Shown one piece after another: positions 1 through 8,159 of a stretch of DNA of 64,000 bases (the stretch's first letter is position 1; the number at the start of each line of letters is the position of its first letter). Below the pieces are notes generated by a model. The model had not been told where the DNA came from. It made no database searches and saw only the letters and a program-made list of their open reading frames with translations. Source of the DNA: CAJMGO01 sp900557305 (GTDB lineage: Bacteria > Bacillota_I > Bacilli_A > RF39 > UBA660); contig CAJMGO010000001.1 in the NCBI GenBank assembly GCA_905212975.1, positions 149,968 to 213,967 on the forward strand. The letters are read 5' to 3'. The translations under genes were made by a program, and so were the position numbers.

Positions 1-4
1 TGAA

Positions 5-30
5 GAGCCCATTTTGGGCTCATTTTTGTT
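5..30 (+). terminator. Rho-independent terminator of an upstream gene
   Basis: GAGCCCA and TGGGCTC pair across a three-base loop and are followed by a T-tract. The gene it serves lies outside the window. Confidence 0.85.
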
Positions 31-83
31 TTGATTTTAATAATTTTATAGTATAATATAATTAAATTAAGGAGGAAAGGAAA

Positions 84-533
84 ATGGAAATAAGTAAAAT
101 TAAAAAAACATTAATTGAACAAAAAAATATGAATTTACCTGGTAATCTTTATCATAAGACACAACTTGATTTTACTTATAACACTAATCATATTGAAGGA
201 TCTACAATAACTCCTGATGAAACTGCAAGTATATATGATACAGGGACAATTTTAACAAGCAAAGATAAAATTATTGTTTTAAAGGATGCCGCTGAAACAA
301 AAAATCATTTTACTTTATTCAAATATATGTTAGGTACTATTGATGATAAATTATCTGAAGATATGATTAAAAAATTCCACTTTATTTTAAAAGATGGAAC
401 TCTAACTGATAGTGAAAAAGAATGGTTTAATGTAGGTGAATACAAAAAGAAGAAAAATTTTGTTGGTAATATTACAACATCACTTCCAAGTGACGTAGCA
501 AGTGATATGAAACAATGGCTAATTACTTTTTAG
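84..533 (+). pseudogene. Truncated Fic-family protein (N-terminal half only)
   Basis: The 149 residues match the N-terminal part of Fic/DOC AMP-transferases. The segment near residues 30-40 (TNHIEGSTIT) is the inhibitory (S/T)xxxE(G/N) helix motif, and residues 110-125 (WFNVGEYKK) are the conserved stretch before the Fic core. The catalytic HPFx(D/E)GN(G/K)R loop, which should come about 60 residues later, is absent: the frame ends in TAG and a transporter follows 17 bases on. The SD (GGAGGAAAGG) is intact, so a regulatory fragment could still be made, but it cannot AMPylate. It is probably a deletion remnant. A complete Fic lies at 15.3 kb. Confidence 0.75.
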
Positions 534-550
534 AGGATAATGAATAATAT

Positions 551-1762
551 ATGAAACAAGATATAAGTAAAATAAATAGAAGTATAAAAATTTATCCTAT
601 TTTCGCATCATTTACAGGAGATTTAATATTTTTTGTACCAATTGATACACTTTTTTTAACATTGGTAAAAGGATTGAGTGCAAGTCAAATAACAGCAATG
701 ACAATGGTTTCATTAATAGTATGTATAATTCTTCAAAAGGTAATATTATCTATTGTGAAAAAAATGGGTAATGTAAATTCATTAAGATTGGGTTCGACTA
801 TGTTATTAATTGCATCATTAATATTAACCTTTGGAAAATCGTTTATTGCTATGTTATTGTATAAAACTATACATGAATTAGCGGTTATGTTTTTAAATAT
901 GGATGAAATTGTCCTAAAGAATAATTTAAAAGCATTAGACAGAAAAGATGATTATTTTAAAATCAGAAATAAATCTAAAATCATTTATGCAATTATAACT
1001 TTATTTACTGCATTAGTTGCTGGTCAAATGTTTAATATAAATAATTATTTACCAATGTATTTATCAATAATAATATATATAGTTGTATTAGGAACTTCAT
1101 TTTTATATTATGAAGCAAAAGGTAATGATGAACTAGAGATTAATAAAGGCAAGAAAAAATTAAAAATGACATCATTAATATTTTATATATTATTATCAAA
1201 TGCAATATTTTATTCAATAATAAAAATGGGACAAAATAATAGCAAATTGTTTATGCAATATGATTTTCAAAAATTTTTATCAATTGAAATGGTAACATAC
1301 TACATTACAACAATAGTATTTTTATCAAGAATAGTGAGATTAGTTGGTAATGTAATATTTGGAAAATTATACATAAAAATAAAAGATAAAATGAGCGTTA
1401 TTTTAACTATATGTTTGGCATTATCATTTTTATTATTAATTACTGGACATTTTGTAGATTCAAATTTTGTCTGTAAGGTAATAATTATGTCTTTTGGCTT
1501 TTTCTTAATATTAGCAATAAGAGATTCTTTTCAAACATATATAGAAGATGTTGCACTAACTATATCTAATAAAGAAGAACAACAAGAAATTATTATTAAA
1601 ATTGAAGTGTATAGAAGATTGGGAACATTAATATTAAGTACTATTTTTACATTAATATTATTAAAATATGAATTAATAGTAATAGAAATAATATTGTTAA
1701 TATTAAGTATCATAGAAATATATATTAACAAAAAATTATGCGATAAAATTGCAACTACATAA
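551..1762 (+). CDS. MFS-type membrane transporter
   Basis: This 403-residue, very hydrophobic protein has about 12 predicted membrane segments, the usual size and layout of a major facilitator permease. A short loop after the second helix (KKMGNVNSLRLGS) sits where the MFS motif A loop is expected. Substrate cannot be read from the sequence. It belongs to the same divergent group as the transporters at 3951 and 9221, each placed among small phosphatases and acetyltransferases, which suggests export of a modified small molecule. It starts just downstream of the Fic remnant with only a weak ribosome site (AGAGGATAATG), so it may be coupled to that gene. No break is seen. Confidence 0.75.
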   Translation: MKQDISKINRSIKIYPIFASFTGDLIFFVPIDTLFLTLVKGLSASQITAMTMVSLIVCIILQKVILSIVKKMGNVNSLRLGSTMLLIASLILTFGKSFIAMLLYKTIHELAVMFLNMDEIVLKNNLKALDRKDDYFKIRNKSKIIYAIITLFTALVAGQMFNINNYLPMYLSIIIYIVVLGTSFLYYEAKGNDELEINKGKKKLKMTSLIFYILLSNAIFYSIIKMGQNNSKLFMQYDFQKFLSIEMVTYYITTIVFLSRIVRLVGNVIFGKLYIKIKDKMSVILTICLALSFLLLITGHFVDSNFVCKVIIMSFGFFLILAIRDSFQTYIEDVALTISNKEEQQEIIIKIEVYRRLGTLILSTIFTLILLKYELIVIEIILLILSIIEIYINKKLCDKIATT

Positions 1763-2174
1763 GTGTTTAAATTATTTATAATAACTAAAATATTAACCAC
1801 CCATTCAACCACCAAAATGTGAGATTTTTATTTTAAAGGTGTAAACTTATTTAAACTTTTGTAAATTAAAACCCTTTGAAAATAAAGGGTTTGCTAATAT
1901 AAAATAATTTAGAGTACGTGATATAAGTTTGCCCCCTGAAATCCCGTCTATATGGCGGGATACTTTGTTTATAAGGGATTTTTAACCATTTTGGATTTAT
2001 CTAGATACCACACTAGATACCAAATATTAGTTTTTAGATACTAAATTATATTTTAATTAAATTTTATTTAAATACTTAGATTTAAATTATCTATGGTATT
2101 TTTATTTTGATAAAGAAAATAGATATATTTTTAAAAATATGATAAAATTAAAGTGTAATTCATAATCAAAATAG
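1763..2174. other. Gene-free spacer, probable old prophage boundary
   Basis: No gene is visible over about 410 bases. A perfect 9-bp hairpin (AAACCCTTT/AAAGGGTTT, 1869-1892) and a hairpin with stem ATCCCGTC/GGCGGGAT (1941-1961) follow the MFS gene and may end its transcript. Three copies of a decamer lie at 2001-2043. A promoter-like ATGATAAAAT near 2140 leads into a 5'-truncated repressor gene. Hairpin, repeats, then repressor is the order found beside many Firmicute prophage integrases, with the integrase missing here. Confidence 0.45.
2001..2043. repeat. Three tandem decamers, YTAGATACYA
   Basis: CTAGATACCA at 2001-2010 and 2013-2022 and TTAGATACTA at 2034-2043 are close direct repeats. 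Similar tandem decamers (TTAGGTACAA) flank the other integrase region at 22785. They could be arm-type sites of a tyrosine integrase; that role is inferred. Confidence 0.55.
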
Positions 2175-2567
2175 GATATTGATGATCTATGTAAAATTGC
2201 AGAAACTTTAGATATGTCATTACAAAAACTATTGAAGGCTGCAGGTTATGATGAAATGTCTTTATATTTTCATGCTCATAAAAATAAAGATAAATATGCT
2301 GATAAGTCTAGTAAAGATTTAAAAGAATTAATTGAACAATATAAAGAATCGAAAACTGATTTATTACAATTTGATTTTACAAAAAGAGAGAAAGCAAGAG
2401 AAGCAGGATTTATCATATTTAAGGTAGCAGAACATTTAAAATTACTTAAAGAAGGTAAAAGTGAATACACCTTAAAACAAGCAGTAGAAGAATTAAATAA
2501 AGTACAAGAATTACTTAATCCAGTTATGGATAAATATGATTATAGTAAATTACCGAAAAGTGATTAA
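2175..2567 (+). pseudogene. 5'-truncated phage-type XRE repressor
   Basis: The frame is open from just after a TAG at 2172 and reads DIDDLCKIAETLDMSLQKLL. This is the conserved end of an XRE helix-turn-helix domain (IDxLxKIAxxLxMxLExLLKxAGY), but the first 50 or so residues with the recognition helix are missing. The first ATG is at 2214, leaving 117 residues: a charged helical region, then a C-terminal part I do not recognise. A promoter-like region lies directly upstream, so a deletion seems to have joined a promoter to the 3' part of the gene. The intact original was probably a prophage or ICE repressor. It cannot bind DNA in the usual way as it stands. Confidence 0.6.
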
Positions 2568-2590
2568 TGCAAGAAAGTAGGTATAAAAAT

Positions 2591-3118
2591 ATGAAAGTGT
2601 ATATAGTAAGACATGGACAAGTTCCTCATAACACTTTAAAACAATATAATAACCAAAATGAAGATTTAACAGAAGTAGGAATAAAACAAGCAGAGAAATT
2701 AAAAGAAAAAATTAAAAATATTGATTACGATATTATTATAAGTTCTCCACTTGTAAGAGCCATACATACAGCAGAAATAATTAATATAAATAATAAAGAA
2801 ATTATAATAGATAATAGACTTGAAGAGAGAAATCCAGGAAGTTTAAGTGGACAACCTTTAGAAGTCACAAATAGGGAAGAATATTGGAATTATAATACTG
2901 AAATCCAATACGGAACATCAGAAAACATAAAAGATTTCGTTAAAAGGGTTTATGACTTTTTAGATGAATTAAAAATAAAAGATTATGAAAGTGTATTAAT
3001 AGTAGCACATAGTGGAGTATCAAAGGCATTCAGCGGATATTTTGAGGGAATACAAGATGGAAAGTTCTTAAATAGAGGACTTAAAAATTGTGAAATAAAG
3101 GAGTACGAACTAAATTAG
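2591..3118 (+). CDS. Histidine phosphatase family protein (phosphoglycerate mutase-like)
   Basis: The RHG signature (VYIVRHGQ, residues 3-10) carries the phospho-accepting histidine. SSPLVRAIHTAE provides the conserved arginine, LEERNPGSLSGQ the usual acid, and VAHSGVSKAF the second catalytic histidine. The length of 175 residues is normal for a small cofactor-independent phosphatase. I prefer the ATG at 2591 because the RHG strand follows at once; an upstream ATG at 2567 overlaps the preceding stop and would add eight residues. Substrate is unknown. The last codons (NCEIKEYELN) recur as fragments before two genes downstream, suggesting that copies of this gene once existed there. Confidence 0.85.
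   Translation: MKVYIVRHGQVPHNTLKQYNNQNEDLTEVGIKQAEKLKEKIKNIDYDIIISSPLVRAIHTAEIININNKEIIIDNRLEERNPGSLSGQPLEVTNREEYWNYNTEIQYGTSENIKDFVKRVYDFLDELKIKDYESVLIVAHSGVSKAFSGYFEGIQDGKFLNRGLKNCEIKEYELN
3086..3110 (+). repeat. Repeat copy A: 3' end of the histidine phosphatase gene
   Basis: This stretch encodes NCEIKEYEL at the end of the phosphatase. Near-identical DNA recurs at 5154 and 5841 without the rest of the gene. Confidence 0.7.
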
Positions 3119-3130
3119 GAGGGTAGTATT

Positions 3131-3943
3131 ATGCAAAGGTTTAATTATCATATTCATACATATAGATGTGGTCATGCAGATAACAATATGTCTGATGAAG
3201 ATTTTGTAAAACTTTTTGTAAAAAAAGGATTTAACAAGATAGCATTTACGGATCATTGTCCAGAAAAAGAAATAATAGATAATAGAAAAAATATGAGAAT
3301 GAAATACAGCGAAAAAGATGAATATTTAAGTAGTGTAAAAGAATTAAAAGAAAAATATAAAGATATAATTGATATTGAAACAGGATTTGAAATAGAATAT
3401 CTTCCTGGGCAAGAAGAAAACTTGTTAGAATTAAAAAATGAAACTGATAAAATAATTTTGGGGCAACATTTTATATATGATGAAAATAACGAGATAAAAT
3501 TTTTAAGAAGAAAAAAATATACAGATGAAGATGCTTTAAAGTATGCAGAATATATAAAAATAGCAATTGAAAAAAATATACCAGATATAATAGCACATCC
3601 TGATGTATATATGTTAAGTAGAGATACTTATACAGAAGTAGATGAAAAGGTTGCACATATAATTTGTTCAGCAGCAGAAAAATATGGAATACCAATAGAA
3701 ATTAATTTATCTCATCCTAATGAATGTATAATAGGAAAAAGAGATAATATTGTTTATCCTTGCAAAGAATTTTGGAAAGTAGCCTCAGAATATAGAAATT
3801 TAAAGGTATTATATGGAGTAGATGCTCATTGGGATTATCAAATTTTGAATTATGAAACAGCAATTGAAGTTGCTAATAAACATATAGGAATGGATATTAT
3901 AAATCAATTAAATTTTTGTAATGAAGAATTAGAGGTAGAATAG
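3131..3943 (+). CDS. PHP-domain phosphoesterase (histidinol-phosphatase-like)
   Basis: The 270 residues form a PHP barrel. NYHIHTYRCGHA (residues 5-16) supplies the HxH metal ligands, FTDHCPE (39-45) the next histidine, ETGFEIEY the acidic ligand, GQHFIY another histidine, DIIAHPDVY (about 156) and GVDAHW (about 236) the last ones. The best-known family function is dephosphorylation of histidinol phosphate, but no his genes are nearby, so a different phosphate ester is likely. A strong SD (AGGAGGGTAG) precedes it, 12 bases after the histidine phosphatase. Both would hydrolyse phosphomonoesters and are probably co-transcribed with the broken MFS gene that follows. Confidence 0.8.
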   Translation: MQRFNYHIHTYRCGHADNNMSDEDFVKLFVKKGFNKIAFTDHCPEKEIIDNRKNMRMKYSEKDEYLSSVKELKEKYKDIIDIETGFEIEYLPGQEENLLELKNETDKIILGQHFIYDENNEIKFLRRKKYTDEDALKYAEYIKIAIEKNIPDIIAHPDVYMLSRDTYTEVDEKVAHIICSAAEKYGIPIEINLSHPNECIIGKRDNIVYPCKEFWKVASEYRNLKVLYGVDAHWDYQILNYETAIEVANKHIGMDIINQLNFCNEELEVE

Positions 3944-3950
3944 GAGAAAA

Positions 3951-5120
3951 ATGAAACAATATTTCAATAATAAAAATTATAGAATGTTATATTATGATAG
4001 TTTTTTTAAGACATTTGCTAATGGAATATATTCAGTATTTACACCTGTTATTTTATACAAATCTGGTGTAAGTATAACAATGATTATTTTCATTTATATG
4101 ATTCAATTTTTAACTATGGGGCTATTTACACCGCTTGCTGGTACGCTATCTAAAAAAATAGGATTGGCTAATACTAAACTATTAAGTTACATTTTAAAGA
4201 GTATAAGTATGTTTTTAGTTTTAAATGTTGAGAAAAACATAATACATTATTTAGGAATTGCAATAATATATGGATTTAGCGGGGCAGCTAATAATCCACT
4301 TAATACATATATCCCAAGTAAAATTGTAAAAGAAAATTTTAGAGGAAGATTCAATTCATTTACATATATTTTAAGATGTTTTTAAAGCATAATAGGATAT
4401 ATATTGGCAGGAATATTTTTAATAAAAGACAATAATTTAGCAATTATAATTTTAGTAACTTTTTCATATTTGATTGCGTATTTAGCATTATTAAATTTAG
4501 ATAAATCAAATTTGAGTTATGAAATAAAATCATCTTTTAAAGAAAGTTATAAATATTTATTTAATAAAAATGAAAATAAATCATTGAAGAAAGTAAGTGG
4601 GTTACGCTCTTTTATAATACTGGAAAGATTAATTGCTGTTCCATTATATTTATATATTTCAATAATGGATTTAAAAACTTTTACATCATTATATGTGATT
4701 TCAACAATTATAGAATTATTGAGTTTATTTATTAGTGGCAATACTTTTGATAAGGACAAACAAAGAACTTTTAATATTATTTCTATAATTAAAGGTTTAA
4801 TAACTGCAATATTTATATTTGCAAAAAATACATATATTTTAATGATAAATCAATCACTATATAAATTAGTTGATAATGTATATGATTCTTCATATTCAGC
4901 ATTGTCACAAAGTAAAGTTGAAACAGACAAAAAAGATACGATGTTACTTTCAATGATTCACGAAATGTGTTTATGTTTCTATGAGTTTATAGTGTTATTT
5001 ATTTTAATGTTGATAAGTTTAATAAATGTTAATTTTACTTTTAAAGTGATGTTTATAGGCTCAATAATTATTTTATTTATAACTGCAAGATTAGTGAAAA
5101 AATGGAATGTAGAAAATTAA
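3951..5120 (+). pseudogene. MFS transporter interrupted by an in-frame stop
   Basis: Two open segments, 3951-4385 (144 codons) and 4404-5120 (238 codons), lie in the same frame, separated by a single TAA at 4383 and joined by readable sequence (SIIGYILAGI). Together they give about 389 residues with roughly 12 membrane segments and an MFS loop after helix 2 (GTLSKKIGLANTK). The simplest explanation is a C-to-T change turning CAA into TAA. The first half alone would be a non-functional four- or five-helix fragment. It lies 7 bases after the PHP gene and belonged to the same operon. Readthrough is possible but there is no sign of it. Confidence 0.8.
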
Positions 5121-5153
5121 ATTAAATGATATTTAATTAGGTATGGACAAAGT

Positions 5154-5177
5154 AATTGTGAAATTAAGGAGTATGAA
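5154..5177 (+). repeat. Repeat copy B: orphan phosphatase 3' end
   Basis: In one frame the DNA reads YGQSNCEIKEYEL and a stop, matching the C-terminus of the histidine phosphatase at 2591. It also contains the SD (AAGGAG) of the HD gene starting at 5180. Confidence 0.65.
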
Positions 5178-5179
5178 TT

Positions 5180-5842
5180 ATGAAAGAAAAATTTAAAGAT
5201 TTAACAATAGAAGAAAAAGAAGAAAAATTTAATGGATTAATAAATTATGCAAATAAAATTAAAAATAAATCATTAAGAAATGTATGCATTAATATATTGA
5301 ATGATTTTAAAGAAGAATTATCATGTCGTGGTGCAGGTCATGACGGAATAGAAAAATTTAAATATAATAGAACACATCAATGTTTTGATGGCGGTTTATT
5401 AGACCATTTATTAAATGTTACAAAAATATCATATAACATAGCATTAACATACGAGAAAGATGTTGATATTGATTTAATTTTGTTCGGTGCAATCTTGCAC
5501 GATTTAGGTAAAATAAAAATATTTGATAAATATGATAAAGACAATGAAATTCATTCTAATTTGAATTATAATTATCTACTTGTCGACCATGTTTATATAG
5601 GTGAAAAAATTGTGGAAGAATATTTGTCTAAAGAAGATATTTCAGATAAATTAAAATATCAAGCCCTTCATATAATTGCAACTCATATGGATACTTTAGA
5701 TAAGCATATGGCTGAGGCTTATATTGTTAGTTATGCTGATGAAATAGATGCGTATATTGAAAATATAATAAGTTACCCACGAAATTCTATAAATCCATTA
5801 TTTAATACCTATTTTTATGAAAGCGATAATAGTGATAAATAA
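5180..5842 (+). CDS. HD-domain phosphohydrolase (YhaM-like)
   Basis: A 220-residue HD hydrolase. The first metal histidine is in LLDHLLNVT (about residue 75), the HD doublet in AILHDLGKIKIF (about 110), later histidines in VDHVYIGEKI and IIATHMDTLDKHMAEA, and the last aspartate in VSYADEIDAY. This matches the HD part of the 3'-5' exoribonuclease YhaM, but the N-terminal OB-fold is absent, so it is a stand-alone nucleotidase or phosphodiesterase. The ATG at 5180 is set by AAGGAG inside repeat copy B. Substrate unknown. It fits the run of phosphate-ester hydrolases in this island. Confidence 0.75.
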   Translation: MKEKFKDLTIEEKEEKFNGLINYANKIKNKSLRNVCINILNDFKEELSCRGAGHDGIEKFKYNRTHQCFDGGLLDHLLNVTKISYNIALTYEKDVDIDLILFGAILHDLGKIKIFDKYDKDNEIHSNLNYNYLLVDHVYIGEKIVEEYLSKEDISDKLKYQALHIIATHMDTLDKHMAEAYIVSYADEIDAYIENIISYPRNSINPLFNTYFYESDNSDK

Positions 5843-5866
5843 TTGTGAAATAAAGATATATGAACT
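5841..5866 (+). repeat. Repeat copy C: orphan phosphatase 3' end
   Basis: One frame reads NCEIKIYEL and a stop, a third, slightly diverged copy of the histidine phosphatase C-terminus. It starts inside the HD gene stop codon and ends before the SD (GTAGGTGG) of the next gene. Confidence 0.6.
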
Positions 5867-5878
5867 GTAGGTGGTAAT

Positions 5879-6439
5879 ATGAATTTTAATTATGTTGATT
5901 TTCTATCATCCAGTGATAAAAAATCTATAAAAAAATTGTATTATGAATCATTCGATAAAGAGGAAAGATTTCCATTTTGGTTAATAAAGAAATGTTCTAA
6001 AGAAAAGAATGTAAAGTTTAATGTAATATATAACAAAGATAAAGTAGTTGGTTTTCAATACATTATTGAGTATGATAATATTGCTTATTTAATGTATTTT
6101 GCCATTGAAAAAAATCAAAGAAATAATGGATATGGCTCAGAAATATTAAAAAAATTAAATAGAAGTTATAAAAATATTTTATTGTGTATTGAAAAAGCAA
6201 ATGAACAAGTATCCGATATTAAGTATAAAAGAAAACAATTTTATTTAATAAATGGATTTGTTGGTACTAATAAGTACATTGTTGATAATAATGTTGAATA
6301 TGAATTATTGAGTAATAATAGTAATTTAAATATAACTAAAGAAATATTAGAAAAAAGATATACAATGATGACAAGTTCCAAAATATTAAGATTTATAATA
6401 AGTAAAATCTTTAATGTTTATAATATTAAATTGAAGTAG
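5879..6439 (+). CDS. GNAT-family N-acetyltransferase
   Basis: The 186 residues show the GNAT fold: an N-terminal strand-helix (LSSSDKKSIKKLYYESF), a central beta stretch (VVGFQYIIEYDNIAYLMYFAI) and the acetyl-CoA motif A (EKNQRNNGYGSEIL, about residues 78-91, Q/RxxGxG type). KQFYLINGFVGTNKY is the usual motif B region. The C-terminal 50 residues look membrane-adherent or specific to the substrate. Acceptor unknown. SD GTAGGTGG lies 7 bases before the ATG. The next gene follows after 8 bases, so the two are probably one transcript. Confidence 0.75.
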   Translation: MNFNYVDFLSSSDKKSIKKLYYESFDKEERFPFWLIKKCSKEKNVKFNVIYNKDKVVGFQYIIEYDNIAYLMYFAIEKNQRNNGYGSEILKKLNRSYKNILLCIEKANEQVSDIKYKRKQFYLINGFVGTNKYIVDNNVEYELLSNNSNLNITKEILEKRYTMMTSSKILRFIISKIFNVYNIKLK

Positions 6440-6447
6440 GTGAATTT

Positions 6448-7080
6448 ATGAATAAAGTATTTTTATATTTATATCCAATTGAAGAGTACACTAAAGTGTT
6501 CGATTTAGGGAATGAATATTATGATGAAATTGGTGTTAGAAGACCTTTAGATGTCTTAAATCAAGCAATTCAAAAAAGATATAGAGATAATGGGTATCAA
6601 ATTGTATATGCAATTTATCCAGATAAAGAGATTTATGGTATATTACCACAGTCAAATGATAAAATAGTATATACTGACATTACATTTGCTAAGGCAAGTG
6701 GATATAACCAAGATGGAAGTGAAAAAACGATTGATGATGTTGTATATCCAAACGAACAATATATTTTAGAACAATTAGGAAATGTAGATGAGTTAGTAAT
6801 TGGTGGATATCATTTTCAAGATTGTTGTAAACGAGTTGGAGAAGTAGCATTAGCAAATGGTGTAAACACAATAATAGATTTAGATATGACAGATTTATTT
6901 TTTAATTTATATAGACAAGAAGAATATTTTAATATAGATTCATATGATCCAGCTAGATTTAAAGAATATATGATGAATAAAATGAGTAGATATGGAGATG
7001 AATTTTCTGAAAGATTGTTTAATAGAAATTATCAAAGTAAAGCATATGGTTTTGGGAAATTTAATAAAAAACAAAAATAG
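6448..7080 (+). CDS. Conserved-looking hypothetical protein, possibly hydrolase-like
   Basis: I do not recognise this 210-residue soluble protein with certainty. It has alternating beta/alpha character. The stretch VDELVIGGYHFQDCCKRVGE followed by GVNTIIDLDMTDLFF resembles the layout of cysteine hydrolases and isochorismatases (strand, Gly, Cys-containing helix start, strand), but I would not assign catalysis. No signal peptide or membrane segment. SD AGTAGGTG precedes the ATG. It is the last gene of the run that starts at 5180, since a new promoter-like region follows. Confidence 0.5.
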   Translation: MNKVFLYLYPIEEYTKVFDLGNEYYDEIGVRRPLDVLNQAIQKRYRDNGYQIVYAIYPDKEIYGILPQSNDKIVYTDITFAKASGYNQDGSEKTIDDVVYPNEQYILEQLGNVDELVIGGYHFQDCCKRVGEVALANGVNTIIDLDMTDLFFNLYRQEEYFNIDSYDPARFKEYMMNKMSRYGDEFSERLFNRNYQSKAYGFGKFNKKQK

Positions 7081-7132
7081 AATATTTATAGATAAGTGTA
7101 GCGAATAATTTTTGAAAATTTAAATTATAGTG

Positions 7133-7138
7133 TATAAT
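7133..7138 (+). promoter_or_regulatory. Probable -10 box before the 7164 gene
   Basis: TATAAT in the 83-base gap, with TTGAAA 15 bases upstream as a poor -35. SD GGGTGGTGAG follows. Confidence 0.45.
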
Positions 7139-7163
7139 AAATACCAATCAGGGTGGTGAGTTT

Positions 7164-7892
7164 ATGAGTGGTTTAAAAATATTATTAAATGATATAAATA
7201 ACATATATCAATTATCATACTGTATAATATATTATAAAAATTTAGAACAAAATGATAAAATAGAAGAGTGTAATAATAAAATCCAAAATATTTATAATAA
7301 ATACAATATTAATAATATAAATGAATTAATATTGATAATTGGAGAATTTGTAAAAAATATTGAAATAATAAAAGATGCAGAATTAGTAAGATTATTGATA
7401 TTTGTGATTTTAGATTCTAAAAAAAGAAAAGTATTAGATTATAATGATGAAATATTAAAAAATATTTATAAGTATATTATAGAAAATGGATTATATGATC
7501 CAAATTGGAATATTGGAACATCAAGTGAACCATTATTTGCAATGCTACCTAATTCAAGTGATTTATATAGCGTAAATATGCTTGTATTTAATAATGAATT
7601 AATTGACTGGAATATACTTAACAATGGTACTGATGCTTTTATCTCTTTTGTATATGGTTATTTAAATTCAAGTTCAGATGTTGAACAATCATATTATTTA
7701 GAAATAATCAATAGTGCTATTAATAGGGTTGATTTTGATAGTACTAAAAGATATAAATCCAGTCAAAAAAAAGTTTGTTATGAAACAATGTCTATTAATG
7801 AAAGTTTAGAAAAACTTTATAATAACCATCCATCGATTACCTCTATTTTAAATTTGGTAGCACAAAAGGTTAAAACAAAAAATATAATTTGA
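7164..7892 (+). CDS. Hypothetical protein, 242 aa
   Basis: Not recognised. A soluble, helix-rich protein rich in Asn, Ile, Leu and Tyr with no clear catalytic motif. The N-terminal 130 residues look like packed helices (KILLNDINNIYQLSYCIIYY and on), and the middle contains the patterned stretch YDPNWNIGTSSEPLFAMLPN. No membrane anchor. The ATG has a good SD and the stop is TGA. The gene stands alone between a promoter-like region and a spacer with a gene remnant. Base composition matches its neighbours. Confidence 0.5.
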   Translation: MSGLKILLNDINNIYQLSYCIIYYKNLEQNDKIEECNNKIQNIYNKYNINNINELILIIGEFVKNIEIIKDAELVRLLIFVILDSKKRKVLDYNDEILKNIYKYIIENGLYDPNWNIGTSSEPLFAMLPNSSDLYSVNMLVFNNELIDWNILNNGTDAFISFVYGYLNSSSDVEQSYYLEIINSAINRVDFDSTKRYKSSQKKVCYETMSINESLEKLYNNHPSITSILNLVAQKVKTKNII

Positions 7893-7962
7893 TACTAATA
7901 CTTATCATTTTAGTGTTAAATTTAGAAAATACATTTACTTTTAAATAAAAAAATATAAAATA

Positions 7963-8148
7963 TTGAAATATCAGATTGATAACCAATTAGAGAAAGATTA
8001 TATATGCAATAAATGTCATAAAATGGGAATTTTTAATATAGAAATTAATTGGTCAGAAAAGGATAAAAATAAGAGTATTATTAACATAAGTAGGTTAAAA
8101 AATAATCAAGGTATAGGAATATACCTTTTTTTCATGTATAATAAATAA
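7963..8148 (+). other. Doubtful small ORF or gene remnant
   Basis: A 61-codon frame from a TTG includes YICNKCHKMG, a CxxC pair like a zinc-ribbon fragment. It has no SD, and its last 14 codons run through an obvious transcription terminator, so it is probably a decayed gene end rather than a real protein. The CxxC stretch is the only part that looks coding. Confidence 0.25.
8108..8132 (+). terminator. Rho-independent terminator
   Basis: Perfect 8-bp stem AAGGTATA/TATACCTT, GGAA tetraloop, then TTTTT. Confidence 0.85.
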
Positions 8149-8159
8149 AGGTGGTAGTA

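Noticed and set aside
1531..1815. A 94-codon minus-strand frame overlapping the MFS gene end
   Set aside because: It is low-complexity antisense to the transporter with no SD.
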